Shown here piece after piece: positions 47,200 through 55,846 of a DNA stretch of 64,000 bases (its first letter is position 1; every line of letters begins with the position of its first letter). A program made the position numbers and the translations under genes. The DNA comes from JACVRW01 sp963728155 (GTDB taxonomy: Bacteria > Actinomycetota > Thermoleophilia > Solirubrobacterales > Thermoleophilaceae): positions 186,001-250,000 of the forward strand of contig CAVSJF010000004.1 in the NCBI GenBank assembly GCA_963728155.1, given 5' to 3'. The notes under the pieces are model-generated. The model searched no databases, was not told the DNA's origin, and worked only from the letters and a program-made list of their open reading frames with translations.

Positions 47200-47904
47200 T
47201 CACAGCTCGCCTTCGCTTACGGAGAGAGCCCCGGCCCGCCGGTCGTCGCCTGGCGGGCGCATGAGCAGCCGCAGCTCGTGGCCGAAGTTCTCCGCCGCGG
47301 CGAGATAGACCGCCTGGCGCAGGCTCACGCGCAGCGTCGCGAGAGCGGTGGGCGACGGCGCCTCGGCGCTGTCCTCGGCGGCCAGACCGGACGAGCCGGA
47401 GGCGCGCAGCTCGAGCACCTCCACGGCCTCGAGGGCGACGAAGGTCCGCCCGGCGCCCTCCTGGCGCTGGGTGGACACCAGCACGTCGACGCGTGAGCCG
47501 GCGCCGGCGCCGGCCAGCGCCGCGCCTCCGGTGACCGCGACCTCCAGCGCACGCTCACCGGGGCGCAACGGGCCTCCCTCCGCCGCGCCGGCGCCCTCGA
47601 GCAGTCCCGCGGTCACGTAGGAGCCCGCGCTGACCGCGACGGCCGCGCGCGCGCCGGCCAGCCGGCCCGGGGCGCCGAGCGCGTCCGGGGGCACGAAGCG
47701 CGCGGGCACTCGCCGGACGGCGAGATCACCCGGGCCGAGCCGGTCGCCGGGCGCGATGTCCCGCGCCGCGACCACCACGCCGGCGAGGGGGCCGACGCGC
47801 GCCTCGACCGTGCGCTCGCGCTCGCGCACCTGGGCGGCCGCCAGGCCGCCGCAGGTCAGGGCGAGCAGAAGCAGCAGGAGGCCTCGCCGCCGCCGGGCCC
47901 TCAT
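47200..47904 (-). CDS. CpaB/RcpC-like SAF-domain protein
   Basis: 234 residues from ATG at 47904 (ATGA overlap with the kinase gene). An Arg-rich start and one hydrophobic helix precede a SAF domain (VVVAARDIAPGDRLGPGDLA, residues about 44-63) and an RcpC-type region (PGERALEVAVTGGAALAGAG, SRVDVLVSTQ). CpaB-like proteins are periplasmic or wall-associated parts of Flp/Tad pilus systems. The tad genes are 15 kb away, so a link is plausible but not shown. It is the third gene of a regulator-kinase-CpaB operon. Confidence 0.8.
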   Translation of the reverse strand: MRARRRRGLLLLLLALTCGGLAAAQVRERERTVEARVGPLAGVVVAARDIAPGDRLGPGDLAVRRVPARFVPPDALGAPGRLAGARAAVAVSAGSYVTAGLLEGAGAAEGGPLRPGERALEVAVTGGAALAGAGAGSRVDVLVSTQRQEGAGRTFVALEAVEVLELRASGSSGLAAEDSAEAPSPTALATLRVSLRQAVYLAAAENFGHELRLLMRPPGDDRRAGALSVSEGEL

Positions 47905-48512
47905 GCCGCCCGGGAGCGGCGCCTGTCCGGCTTCGCGGGCAGGTCGAGCTCGGCGGCGGGCAGGTCGAGCTCGGCGGCGGTCAGCTCTTCGCCGTGCTCG
48001 ATGCGCAGGCTGCCTCCGAGCTCCCTCGCGGCGCGCGCCGCGATATCGAGCCCACGACCCCGGCCGTTGGCGCGCGCGGCGGCCAGCTCGTCCAGCTGCT
48101 TGGGCCGATTGGCGTTGCGAATCTCCAGGCGAGCGCCGGTGGCGGTCGAGGTCCAGCGCACGTCGACCGGCCCGGCGCCGTGCTCGGCGGCGTTGTCGAC
48201 CAGGTTGGCCACCACCTGGCTGAGCCGCCCGGCGTCGAGGCCGGGGCCGGGTCGCGAGACCCGCGCGCCGCGGCGCCGCGCGCGGTCCAGGTCCGTCAGG
48301 GCGGCGTCCATCCGGTCGATCTGAAGAGCCACGAGCGAGGCGAATGCCCGCGTGGCGCCCACCCGGCGCATGCGCTCGGCGGCCAGAGAGATAGCGGCGA
48401 CGGCCCCGCGCAGCTCATGCTCGGCGTCGGCCACGAGCGACAGGCGGGCGCGCGCCCAGACCAAGCCGAGGACGACGAGGGCCCAGCCGCACCCCGCCAC
48501 CAGCCAGCTCAC
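47901..48512 (-). CDS. Minimal sensor histidine kinase
   Basis: 203 residues from GTG at 48512 (GTGA overlap with the regulator gene). One N-terminal helix (about 4-20) is followed directly by the phospho-acceptor helix with H32 in ADAEHELRGAV. The ATP-binding domain has the N box VVANLVDNAAEHGA and a GRGRGLDIAARAARELGG G box. There is no extracellular sensing domain, so it probably senses in or near the membrane or through a partner. A duplicated AAELDLP segment lies near the C-terminus. It pairs with the OmpR-type regulator just upstream. Confidence 0.85.
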   Translation of the reverse strand: MSWLVAGCGWALVVLGLVWARARLSLVADAEHELRGAVAAISLAAERMRRVGATRAFASLVALQIDRMDAALTDLDRARRRGARVSRPGPGLDAGRLSQVVANLVDNAAEHGAGPVDVRWTSTATGARLEIRNANRPKQLDELAAARANGRGRGLDIAARAARELGGSLRIEHGEELTAAELDLPAAELDLPAKPDRRRSRAA

Positions 48513-49216
48513 AGCGCCTCCGTGAGCCGGTAGCCCACCCCGCGCACGTTCACCACCCAGGGCCGCGGCGACGGGCTCAGCTTCTTACGCAGACGACACG
48601 CATGGGCGTCGAGTGTGCGGGTTCGCCCGGCGGCGAGATAGCCCCACACGTCCCTCAGCAGCTCCTGCTTGCCGTACACGCGCGTGGGGTCCTCGGCCAG
48701 CGCGTGGAGGAGGGCGAACTCCTTGGCCGACAGGTCGATCCGCCGCCCGGCCAGACGCACCGAGCGGGTGGCCGGATCCACCGTCAGCTCGCCGGCGCGC
48801 AGAACGCCCCGGGAGCGGCGGCCGTCGGCCCGGCGCAGCAGCGCGTTCACACGGGCGAGGAGCTCGGCGTAGAGGAAGGGCTTGCAGAGATGATCATCGG
48901 CCCCGCGGGCAAAGCTGCGGACCCGGTCGGCATCGCTGGCCCGCCCGCTCAGCACCAGAACCGGGAGGTCGGGATCGAGGCGGGAGGCCAGGCCGTCGGC
49001 TGAGCGGACGCGGTCGAGCAGGGCCAACCCACCGGCGCCCGCGAGCCCAAGGTCGAGCACCACCAGCGCGGGCTGGCGCACCTCGATGGCCCGCAGGCCC
49101 TCCCCCACGCTGGCCGCCCCGGCCACGCGGAAGCCGTCGGCGGCCAGGTTGTCGAGCAGGAACGCGCGCGTGGGCTCGTCGTCCTCGACCACCATGATCA
49201 GGCGCTGCTGGTCCAC
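48509..49216 (-). CDS. OmpR-family response regulator
   Basis: About 235 residues from GTG at 49216; ATG at 49195 is an alternative. The receiver domain has RLIMVVEDDEPTR, the phospho-acceptor D55 in LVVLDLGLAG and LCKPF. The winged-helix DNA-binding domain has LSAKEFALLHALAEDPTRVY, then WGYLAAGRTRTLDAHACRLR and the end RGVGYRL. It forms an operon with the minimal kinase and the CpaB-like gene, and it is divergent from the LuxR gene (61-bp gap). Confidence 0.92.
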   Translation of the reverse strand: MDQQRLIMVVEDDEPTRAFLLDNLAADGFRVAGAASVGEGLRAIEVRQPALVVLDLGLAGAGGLALLDRVRSADGLASRLDPDLPVLVLSGRASDADRVRSFARGADDHLCKPFLYAELLARVNALLRRADGRRSRGVLRAGELTVDPATRSVRLAGRRIDLSAKEFALLHALAEDPTRVYGKQELLRDVWGYLAAGRTRTLDAHACRLRKKLSPSPRPWVVNVRGVGYRLTEAL

Positions 49217-49277
49217 ACCAAGCAGAAGAACCGCGACAGAGAATCTCGCCCCGGGTGCATGTGAGAATGCGCCTCGC

Positions 49278-50966
49278 GTGGCGAAGGAATCCAACGAGTC
49301 CTCTCCCACCCGGCTCGACAGCGGCTGGGACGAGCTGCAGGAGGGACGCTGGGAGGAGGCGTGGGCACGGTTCGAGCAGGCAGTCGGACGCCGAGGAGAC
49401 GCCCGAGGGGTTGGAGGGGCTGAGCTGGGCGGCGTGGTGGCTCGACGACGCCGAGGCGGTGTTCGATGCCCGTCAGCGCGCCTACCGGCTCTACGAGGAA
49501 GCGGGAGACGTCGCGGGCGCCGCGCGCATGGCCACCTGGCTTGCCTGCGATCAACTCGACTTCCACGGAGCGTTCGCGGTCGCGGGCGGCTGGCTCGCCC
49601 GCGCCCATCGCCTGCTCGACCCGCTCGAGCCCGGGCCCGAGCACGGCTGGCTCGCCTTCCTCGAGGGCTACATGGCCCACGCGGGTGGGGAGACCGCGAA
49701 GGCTGCCGAGTTTGGGCGCCGCACGGCCGCGCTCGGGAGGCGGTTCGACGTTCCCGACCTGGAGATGCTCGGGCTCGCCATCGAGGGCGCGACGCTGGTG
49801 GCGTGCGCGCAGGTCGAGGAGGGCATGCGCTGCCTCGACGAGGCAACCGTGACCGCTCTGCAGGGCGAGGCCACGGTCCCGATCTCGGGTGCGTGGGCAT
49901 GCTGCTTCCTGGTCACGGCGTGCACCGCCGTGCGCGACTACGAGCGGGCGTTCGAGTGGTGCGACCGGATCGCCGAGTTCGCCGAGCGCTACGGGAGCCG
50001 CTACATGCTCGCCTTTTGCCGCGCGGAGTACGGCGCGGTGCACCTGTGGCGGGGCCGGTGGAAGAAGGCGGAGGCGATGCTTGAGGCCTCGATCGACGAC
50101 TTTGCCCGATCGCGCCCAGCGATGGTGGGGGGACCGCTGGTGGGGCTGGCGGAGCTGAGGCGTCGGCAGGGGCGGTGGGACGAGACGCGACTCGCTGCTC
50201 GACCGCGCCGGTCCGTCCTCCGACGGCGCAGCTCTGCCGCGCCCGGATGGCGCTCGACCGCGGGGACGCCGCCCGAAGCGGCCGAGCTTGCCGAGCGCTG
50301 CCTGCGCCAAATGCCCGCGGACCGCGAGCTCGACCGCGCCGCGGGGCTGGAGCTGTTCGCTCGGGCGCGCACGGCACGCGGCGAGTTGGAGGAGGCCCGT
50401 GCGGCGCTGGAGGCCCTGCGGGAGATCGAACGCGCCGTCGGCACCCCGGCTCTCCGGGCGTCCGTCGACTTCCTCGAGGGGCTGGTGGCGGCGGCGGGCG
50501 GCGACCACGATCGGGCGCGGCACCTGTTCGAGGACGCGACCGATCGCTTCGAGCGAAGCGGCGGGCCCTTCGAGGCCGCGCAAGCGCGGATCGAACTCGC
50601 CACCACCCTCGTCGCCCTCGGTCGCACCGATGTGGCCGAGCAGGAGGCGGCAAGCGCCCTCGATCAACTCCTCGAGCTCGGCGCCGAGATCGAGGCGGAG
50701 CGCGCGCGACGGCTGCAGATGGGAGCTGTCGGTCGCGACGACGCCGGCGCGTCAGCTTGGGGAACTGACGCCACGTGAGCGGGAGGTGCTGCGCCTGATC
50801 ACCGAGGGCCTCACGAACCGACAGATCGCCGAACGGCTGGTGGTGAGCGAGCACACCGTCCACCGCCACGTCACGAACATGCTGCGCAAGCTCGAGCTGC
50901 CCTCACGGACCGCCGCGGCGGCTCTGGCCGCTCGCCTTGGCCTGCTCGACGAGCACCGCAGCATAG
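49278..50966 (+). CDS. LuxR-family regulator with TPR-like repeats (several frameshifts)
   Basis: From GTG at 49278: TRLDSGWDELQEGRWEEAWA begins a long helical TPR-like region (ARQRAYRLYEEAGDVAGAAR and similar repeats). The C-terminal LuxR helix-turn-helix follows at about 50755-50930 (LTPREREVLRLITEGLTNRQ, then EHTVHRHVTNMLRKLEL). Shifts near 49385, 50195, 50265 and 50735 must be joined. No AAA or STAND ATPase domain is visible. The frame of the helix-turn-helix stays open into the next gene; I place the end at TAG 50964-50966 in the adjacent frame, assuming one more indel. The signal is unknown. Confidence 0.75.
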
Positions 50967-50977
50967 CCAGATCTGGC
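50966..50977. promoter_or_regulatory. Perfect 12-bp palindrome before the methyltransferase gene
   Basis: GCCAGATCTGGC is a perfect palindrome at the LuxR/methyltransferase junction. About 6 bp further lies an imperfect pair TTCGCC ... GGCGAA. The position suggests an operator for the downstream methyltransferase, perhaps for the LuxR protein itself. Confidence 0.45.
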
Positions 50978-51139
50978 CATTCGCCGAGGCGGCGGAAGAT
51001 GCTCGCTTCTGGCGAAGCCAGGACCGCCGCTCGGACTACGGTGGCGGGCATGAAGCGACCGACCTCATCGGCTCGATTGATGGCAGAGGCGGCGGCGCTC
51101 GCCAGGATCGAGGAGATGGCGAAGCACGGGAGGATGAGC

Positions 51140-51993
51140 ATGGCTGGCGATCGGGACAGAGACAGCTGGGACGCGGACACGCAGATCAAGGCCGCGGCGC
51201 GGGCCGCCTGGGCCCTCGGGGACTACCACCGGTTCGCGAAGGCGACGGTCTGGGAGGTCGGGCCGGTGCTGGTCGAGGCGTGCGGGATCACGCCGGGTCA
51301 GCGCGTGCTCGACGTCGCCGCGGGCACAGGGAACACGGCGATCCGGGCGGCCCAGGCGGGTGCCGAGGTCGTGGCTTCCGACCTCACGCCCGAGAACTTC
51401 GAGGCCGGGCAGCCGCGAGGCGAAGGCGCAAGGGGTCGAGCTGGAATGGGTCGAGGCCGACGCCGAGGCTCTCCCCTTCGGCGACGGCGAATTCGACGTT
51501 GTCACCTCTTCGTTCGGCGCGATCTTCGCTCCCAACCATCAGGCGGTAGCCGACGAGATGGTGCGCGTGTGCCGCCCCGGGGGCACGATCGGGATGCTCA
51601 ACTTCACCCCCAAGGGCCTGATCTCCGACTTCTTCGGCGCGCTCGCGCCCTACATGCCTCCACCCCCGCCGGGAGCGCTGCCGCCACCGCTGTGGGGCAG
51701 CGAGGAACACGTGCGAGAGCTGTTCGGCGACCGGCTCGGCGCGCTGGAGATGACCCGCAGCGAGTATGTCGAGCGGGCGGAGAGCCCGCGCGATTACTGT
51801 GAGCTCTTCAAGCAGACGTTCGGGCCGGTTCGTCGCTACATACGCCAGTCTCGCCGACGATCCCGACCGCGCGGCCGCGCTCGACCGCGACCTTCTGGAC
51901 TTCGCGACGCGCTCCAACCGAGGCGCCCTCGGGGGTCCGGCGGAGTACCCATACGAGTACCTGCTCGTGGTCGCACGGAAGGGCGACGGATAG
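51140..51993 (+). CDS. Class I SAM-dependent methyltransferase (two frameshifts)
   Basis: From ATG at 51140, preceded by GGGAGG six bases upstream. After DTQIKAAARAAWALGDYHRF comes SAM motif I, RVLDVAAGTGNTAIRAAQ. A shift near 51415 follows, then EWVEADAEALPFGDGEFDVV and VRVCRPGGTIGMLNFTPKGL. A second shift near 51840 leads to the end PYEYLLVVARKGDG. About 284 residues joined. It belongs to the UbiE/Methyltransf_11-like group. The substrate is unknown. It is probably controlled by the LuxR gene before it. Confidence 0.83.
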
Positions 51994-51999
51994 ATTTCA

Positions 52000-52304
52000 G
52001 GTACGACAGGCGCGGGATCGAACCGCGGGGGCGGGCCAGCCAGAGTGCCAGTGCTCTCTCCAGGCAGGGCCGCCCAAGCGTCGGAACGTGGCCCTCGCCA
52101 CGCAGCTCGACGACCTTGCCTCGCGTGAGCCTTCGGGCGCTGGCCGCGCAGGGCGCGAGGGGGCGAGATGGGGTCTCCCGAGCCCGCCACCAGGAGGACG
52201 GGCGAGTCCGCCTCGACCGGCCTGCGGTCCGCGGCCGGCGCGGCCGGCACGTCCCACGCGTCGCAGAATCCGCCCGAGGCGAACACAGACGGCTTGTCAA
52301 GCAC
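52000..52304 (-). pseudogene. Remnant of an alpha/beta-hydrolase C-terminus (TAP-like)
   Basis: A minus-strand fragment reads FCDAWDVPAAPAADRRPVEA, PVLLVAGSGDPISPP and, after a shift, RGEGHVPTLGRPCLERALAL. This is the C-terminal part of TAP-type alpha/beta hydrolases, with the Asp (GDPISPP) and His (GEGHVPT) of the triad. The N-terminal two-thirds, including the nucleophile serine, is missing because the response regulator operon begins at 52395. It is therefore a truncated relic, not just a frameshift. Extent is approximate. Confidence 0.65.
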
Positions 52305-52355
52305 CCCGGGCGCCTGGCCACGTTCCTGCTGCTAAGGGGCTCGGAGCGTCCCCGC

Positions 52356-52372
52356 TCTCAGCGGGCTCTCAG
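52356..52372 (+). promoter_or_regulatory. TCTCAG direct repeat before the response regulator
   Basis: TCTCAG at 52356-52361 and 52367-52372, 11 bp apart start to start, 23 bp before the response regulator start. The same repeat precedes the secreted-protein gene at 54486. Direct repeats with about 11-bp spacing fit the binding of an OmpR-family dimer, so autoregulation is likely. Confidence 0.6.
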
Positions 52373-52394
52373 GTAGGAGGCCATCATTGGGAGA

Positions 52395-53078
52395 GTGAGG
52401 GTGCTCGTGGTGGAAGACGACGTTCGGATGGCGGCGGCGATCCGGCGCGGGCTGCACTTCGAGCGGCTCGTGGTGGATCTCGCCGCCGGCGGCGAGGAGG
52501 CGCTGCGGCTCGTGCGCGCCACCGACTACGACGCGATCGTGCTCGACGTGATGATGCCGGAGCTCGACGGCTTTGAGACCTGCAAGCGGCTGCGCGCGGA
52601 CGGCGTCTGGACCCCGATCCTGATGCTGACCGCCCGCGACTCGGTGGAGGACCGCGTGCGCGGGCTCGACGGCGGCGCGGACGATTACCTGACCAAGCCC
52701 TTCTCGCTCGCGGAGCTCATGGCCCGGCTGCGGGCACTGGCCCGTCGTGGCCCGGTCGAGCGGCCGGCGGCGCTCCAGCTGGGCGACCTCCGGCTCGATC
52801 CGGCCACCCGTGAGGTGCGTCGGGGCGACAGGCAGATCGGGCTGTCGGCCCGGGAGTTCGCGCTGCTCGAGACCTTCATGCGCCGTCCCGGCCAGGTCCT
52901 GACTCAGATGCAACTGCTCGAATCGGCCTGGGATCTCGGCTACCAACAGCGCTCGAACGTGGTCGAGGTGTACGTGCGGTACCTGCGCGAGAAGATCGAC
53001 CGGCCGTTCGGCCTCGAGTCGATCGAGACGGTGCGCGGCGCGGGGTATCGGCTGCGTAGGGACGGCGGCAAGCAGTGA
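52395..53078 (+). CDS. OmpR-family response regulator
   Basis: 227 residues from GTG at 52395. Receiver domain: acidic pocket VEDDV (7-10), phospho-acceptor D51 in IVLDVMMPELDG and K101 in YLTKPF. The winged helix has LSAREFALLETFMRRPGQVL, VVEVYVRYLREKID and RGAGYRLR. It overlaps the kinase gene as GTGA and probably binds the TCTCAG repeats before itself and before 54486. Confidence 0.95.
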   Translation: MRVLVVEDDVRMAAAIRRGLHFERLVVDLAAGGEEALRLVRATDYDAIVLDVMMPELDGFETCKRLRADGVWTPILMLTARDSVEDRVRGLDGGADDYLTKPFSLAELMARLRALARRGPVERPAALQLGDLRLDPATREVRRGDRQIGLSAREFALLETFMRRPGQVLTQMQLLESAWDLGYQQRSNVVEVYVRYLREKIDRPFGLESIETVRGAGYRLRRDGGKQ

Positions 53079-54405
53079 GCCGGCTGCCGATCCGCGCCCG
53101 GCTGGCGGCGGCGTTCGCGCTGGCCATGGTCGTGATGCTGGCGGCGGCCGCGCTGTTCGTGTACCTGCGCCTGAAGACGGACCTCGACGAGAGCGTGACC
53201 GCCGGGCTTGAGACCCGCGCGGCGTCGGTGGCGGCGTCAGGGCAGGCCTCGGCCGGCGCCGCCGGCGAGGACGAGGAGGGCTTTGCGCAGATCGTGGCGA
53301 CTGACGGTGTGGTCGAGGACTCGGCCGGCGGGGCCGGCTCGCGCTCGGCGCTGACCCCGGGGAGCTCGAGGGTGCCGCGGGCGGCGAGGAGGTGCTCGTC
53401 GAGCGGCGCGTGCCCGGCATCGAGGCGACCGCGCGGGTGCTGGGCAAGTCCGCTGGAGGGAAGGAGGTCGTGATCGTGGGCCAGTCGCTCGACGACCGCG
53501 ACGAGACGTTGAGCGGGCTCATCGCGTCCTTCGCGGTGGGTGGGCCGATCGCGGTCCTGGCGGCCTCTCTTCTCGGCTACGCGCTGGCCTCCACCGGGCT
53601 GCGCCCGGTGGAGGCAATGCGACGGCAGGCGGCCACGGTGTCGCTGGAGCGAGACGGCGAGCCTCTACCGCTGCCCGCCGCGCGCGACGAGATCCGGCGG
53701 CTGGGTGAGACGCTCAACGCCATGCTCGACCGGTTGCGCGACTCCTACGATCGCGAGCGTCGCTTCGTGGACGACGCCAGCCACGAGCTGCGCACGCCGG
53801 TGGCGGTGATCAAGACGGAGCTCGAGGGGGCGCTGCGCGCGGGCGGTCACGACCCGCCGGTGCGCGAGGCGCTGGTGGCGGCGGTGGAGGAATGCGACCA
53901 CCTGGCTCAACTCGCCGAGGACCTGCTGGTGCTGGCCCGGAGCGGCGAAGGCCGGCTGCCCGTGCGAGCCAGCGAGCTGAGCGCGGGGTCGCTGCTCGAC
54001 GCGGTGCGCGAGCGGTTCGCCGACCGGGCGCGCGCCCACGGCCGCGCGATCAGAGTCGAGGCCGCGGACGGTCTGCGCTTGAACGCGGACGACCTGCGCC
54101 TTCGCCAGGCACTCGGCAACCTGGTCGACAACGCGCTGCGCTACGGCGACGGTGACGTGGTGCTCCGCTCGCGCGCCGTCGAAGACGCCGCCGAGCTCGA
54201 AGTGTCCGACTCGGGCCCAGGTTTCCCACCGGAGCTCGGTGAGCGCGCCTTCGAGCGCTTCGCCCGTGGCGACGGCGCCCGCACGCGCGGCGGTACCGGG
54301 CTGGGCTTGGCCATCGTGCGCACGATCGCCGAGGCCCACGGCGGAAGCGCCGACATCGCGCCCGACGGGCCCGGTGCCAGGGTCACCATCTCCGTCCCGA
54401 GGTGA
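53075..54405 (+). CDS. Two-component sensor histidine kinase (one frameshift)
   Basis: From GTG at 53075. One helix (about 11-30), a ~110-residue extracellular sensing part, a second helix (GGPIAVLAASLLGYALA), a HAMP domain, then the phospho-acceptor DDASHELRTPVAVIKTE, the N box NLVDNALRYG and the G boxes DSGPGFP and GGTGLGLAIVRTIAEAHGG. A missing base near 53360 falls inside the sensing part. About 443 residues. It pairs with the response regulator just upstream. Confidence 0.92.
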
Positions 54406-54413
54406 CCACGCGC

Positions 54414-54443
54414 TCTCAGGGCCGTCTCAGCGGCCGCTCTTAG
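54414..54443 (+). promoter_or_regulatory. TCTCAG repeats before the secreted-protein gene
   Basis: TCTCAG at 54414-54419 and 54425-54430 (11-bp spacing) and a near copy TCTTAG at 54438-54443. They match the repeat before the response regulator gene, so the gene at 54486 is a probable target of this two-component system. Confidence 0.6.
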
Positions 54444-54485
54444 CTTGGTGCCCTCGAGGTCAAGCGGACGCCGAGGAGGCACCGA

Positions 54486-55247
54486 ATGAAGGACAAGAAG
54501 AAGGGCGCGGTCACCGCGATTGCTGCCATAACGGCTCTCTCCCTGGGTGGTGCCGGCATGGCCGGCGGCGCCATCGCGGCGCAGGACGGCAACGGCAGGC
54601 TGCCCAGCGGAAGCGAGACCGTGCACCTGAACCCGTCCGACTTCACCACCGAGATCGACAACCCGTACTGGCCGATGAAGCCGGGCACTCGTTGGGTCTA
54701 CCGGGAGACGGACTCGGAGGGGACGAGGCAGAAGGTGGTGGTGACCGTCACCCAGCGGACCAAGCGGATCGCCAACGGGATCACCGCGCGCGTGGTGCGG
54801 GACGTGGTGACCGAGAAGGGCCAGTTTGTCGAGGCCACCGACGACTGGTACGCGCAGGACAGGCGAGGGAACATCTGGTACCTGGGCGAGGACACGACCG
54901 AGTATGAGAACGGCAAGCCGGTGTCCAAGGCGGGCTCGTTCGAGGCCGGCGTGGACGGCGCCCAACCAGGGGTGATCATGCCCGCGCACCCGCGCCCGGG
55001 CCTGACCTATCGCCAGGAGTACTACAAGGGCGAGGCGGAGGACAGGGCACGGATCGTGAGCTTGCGCGAGCAGGCCGAGGTGCCGGCTGGCCACTATCGC
55101 CGGGTGCTGATGACCCGGGATTGGAACCCGCTGGACAAGAAGGTCCTCGAGTTCAAGTTCTACGCCCGTGGGGTGGGCCCCGTGCTCGCCGTGAGCGTGT
55201 CGGGCGGGAGCGATCGCGAGGAGCTGATCCGCTTCGAGCGCGGGTAG
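54486..55247 (+). CDS. Secreted protein, probable target of the two-component system
   Basis: 253 residues with an ATG start. A basic start (MKDKKKG) and a hydrophobic stretch to about residue 30 form a signal peptide. The mature part contains NPYWPMKPGTRWVYRETDSE, many beta-strand-like valine runs (KVVVTVTQ) and DWYAQDRRGNIWYLGEDTTE. Similar uncharacterised exported proteins are common in Actinomycetota, but I know no function. It is preceded by TCTCAG repeats and followed by a terminator at 55315. Confidence 0.8.
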   Translation: MKDKKKGAVTAIAAITALSLGGAGMAGGAIAAQDGNGRLPSGSETVHLNPSDFTTEIDNPYWPMKPGTRWVYRETDSEGTRQKVVVTVTQRTKRIANGITARVVRDVVTEKGQFVEATDDWYAQDRRGNIWYLGEDTTEYENGKPVSKAGSFEAGVDGAQPGVIMPAHPRPGLTYRQEYYKGEAEDRARIVSLREQAEVPAGHYRRVLMTRDWNPLDKKVLEFKFYARGVGPVLAVSVSGGSDREELIRFERG

Positions 55248-55314
55248 CTACGCCCGCCTGCAAACCCCGTTGCACAATCCCTGGGCCGGAAGGAATCGGC
55301 CGTAGGATGACGAC

Positions 55315-55338
55315 GCCCGGGCGGAGCCGGGCTTCTTT
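55315..55338 (+). terminator. Short intrinsic terminator-like hairpin
   Basis: GCCCGG, a 6-base loop, CCGGGC and then TTCTTT. It lies 68 bp after the secreted-protein stop and only 4 bp before the next start codon, so it ends the first gene's transcript or acts as an attenuator for the next gene. Confidence 0.55.
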
Positions 55339-55342
55339 GAAT

Positions 55343-55804
55343 ATGGACACGGCACGACGCGGCAACTACGAGTCCGGCTCGGACTACGTTCTCGAGTACG
55401 GGGAGCTTCGCTTCACGTTCAACGAACGCGACTTCACCGAGCGCGTCGAGCAGGCGGCGGCCAAGCTCGACTTCGTCGGGGGCCGCCTGGGTGACGACGA
55501 GCGCGAGGACCTGGTCAACCTGGCCGTGAACGGCGAGGTGTCCGAGCCGCAGTCGGAGCTGGGCGACCACATCAACGAGCGCTGGGTCGATCTCGACGGC
55601 CCTTCCGAGCGCTCGCTCGTGCACTGGATCCGCCGCCTTGTGTTCCGCGGCGCCTGGCTCGACCAGCGCGTGATGGAGGGCGAGCTCGAGGTTGTCTTCG
55701 TCGAGGACTCGAGCACCTTCGGCTACGCCCAGCCGGACCGCAACTTCGAGCTGATCGAGCTCTCCGCGGAGCCAAGCTGGCGCGAGGTGGCCTACAGGCG
55801 GTAG
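55343..55804 (+). CDS. Uncharacterised acidic protein
   Basis: 153 residues from ATG at 55343. It is acidic, with aromatic-rich beta-like stretches (YVLEYGELRFTFNERDF) and a helical middle (FTERVEQAAAKLDFVGG, DDEREDLVNLAVNGEV). No signal peptide, helix-turn-helix or known motif is seen. There is no ribosome-binding site before this ATG, because a terminator hairpin ends 5 bases upstream. The start may therefore lie elsewhere, or the gene may be translated from a leaderless transcript. Function unknown. Confidence 0.65.
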   Translation: MDTARRGNYESGSDYVLEYGELRFTFNERDFTERVEQAAAKLDFVGGRLGDDEREDLVNLAVNGEVSEPQSELGDHINERWVDLDGPSERSLVHWIRRLVFRGAWLDQRVMEGELEVVFVEDSSTFGYAQPDRNFELIELSAEPSWREVAYRR

Positions 55805-55846
55805 CATCCCTGCAGTCCGTCTGCAAATAGTTTCTCGGAGGTAGAG

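Noticed and set aside
50288..51802. A LuxR-methyltransferase fusion protein
   Set aside because: The joining stretch contains a palindrome and a ribosome-binding site and has no domain-like sequence, and the region is full of indels. Two genes are more likely.
52008..52040. A tRNA T-arm-like stretch (cgggatcgaaccgcgg)
   Set aside because: No matching acceptor, anticodon or D arms are present, and the stretch lies within the hydrolase remnant.
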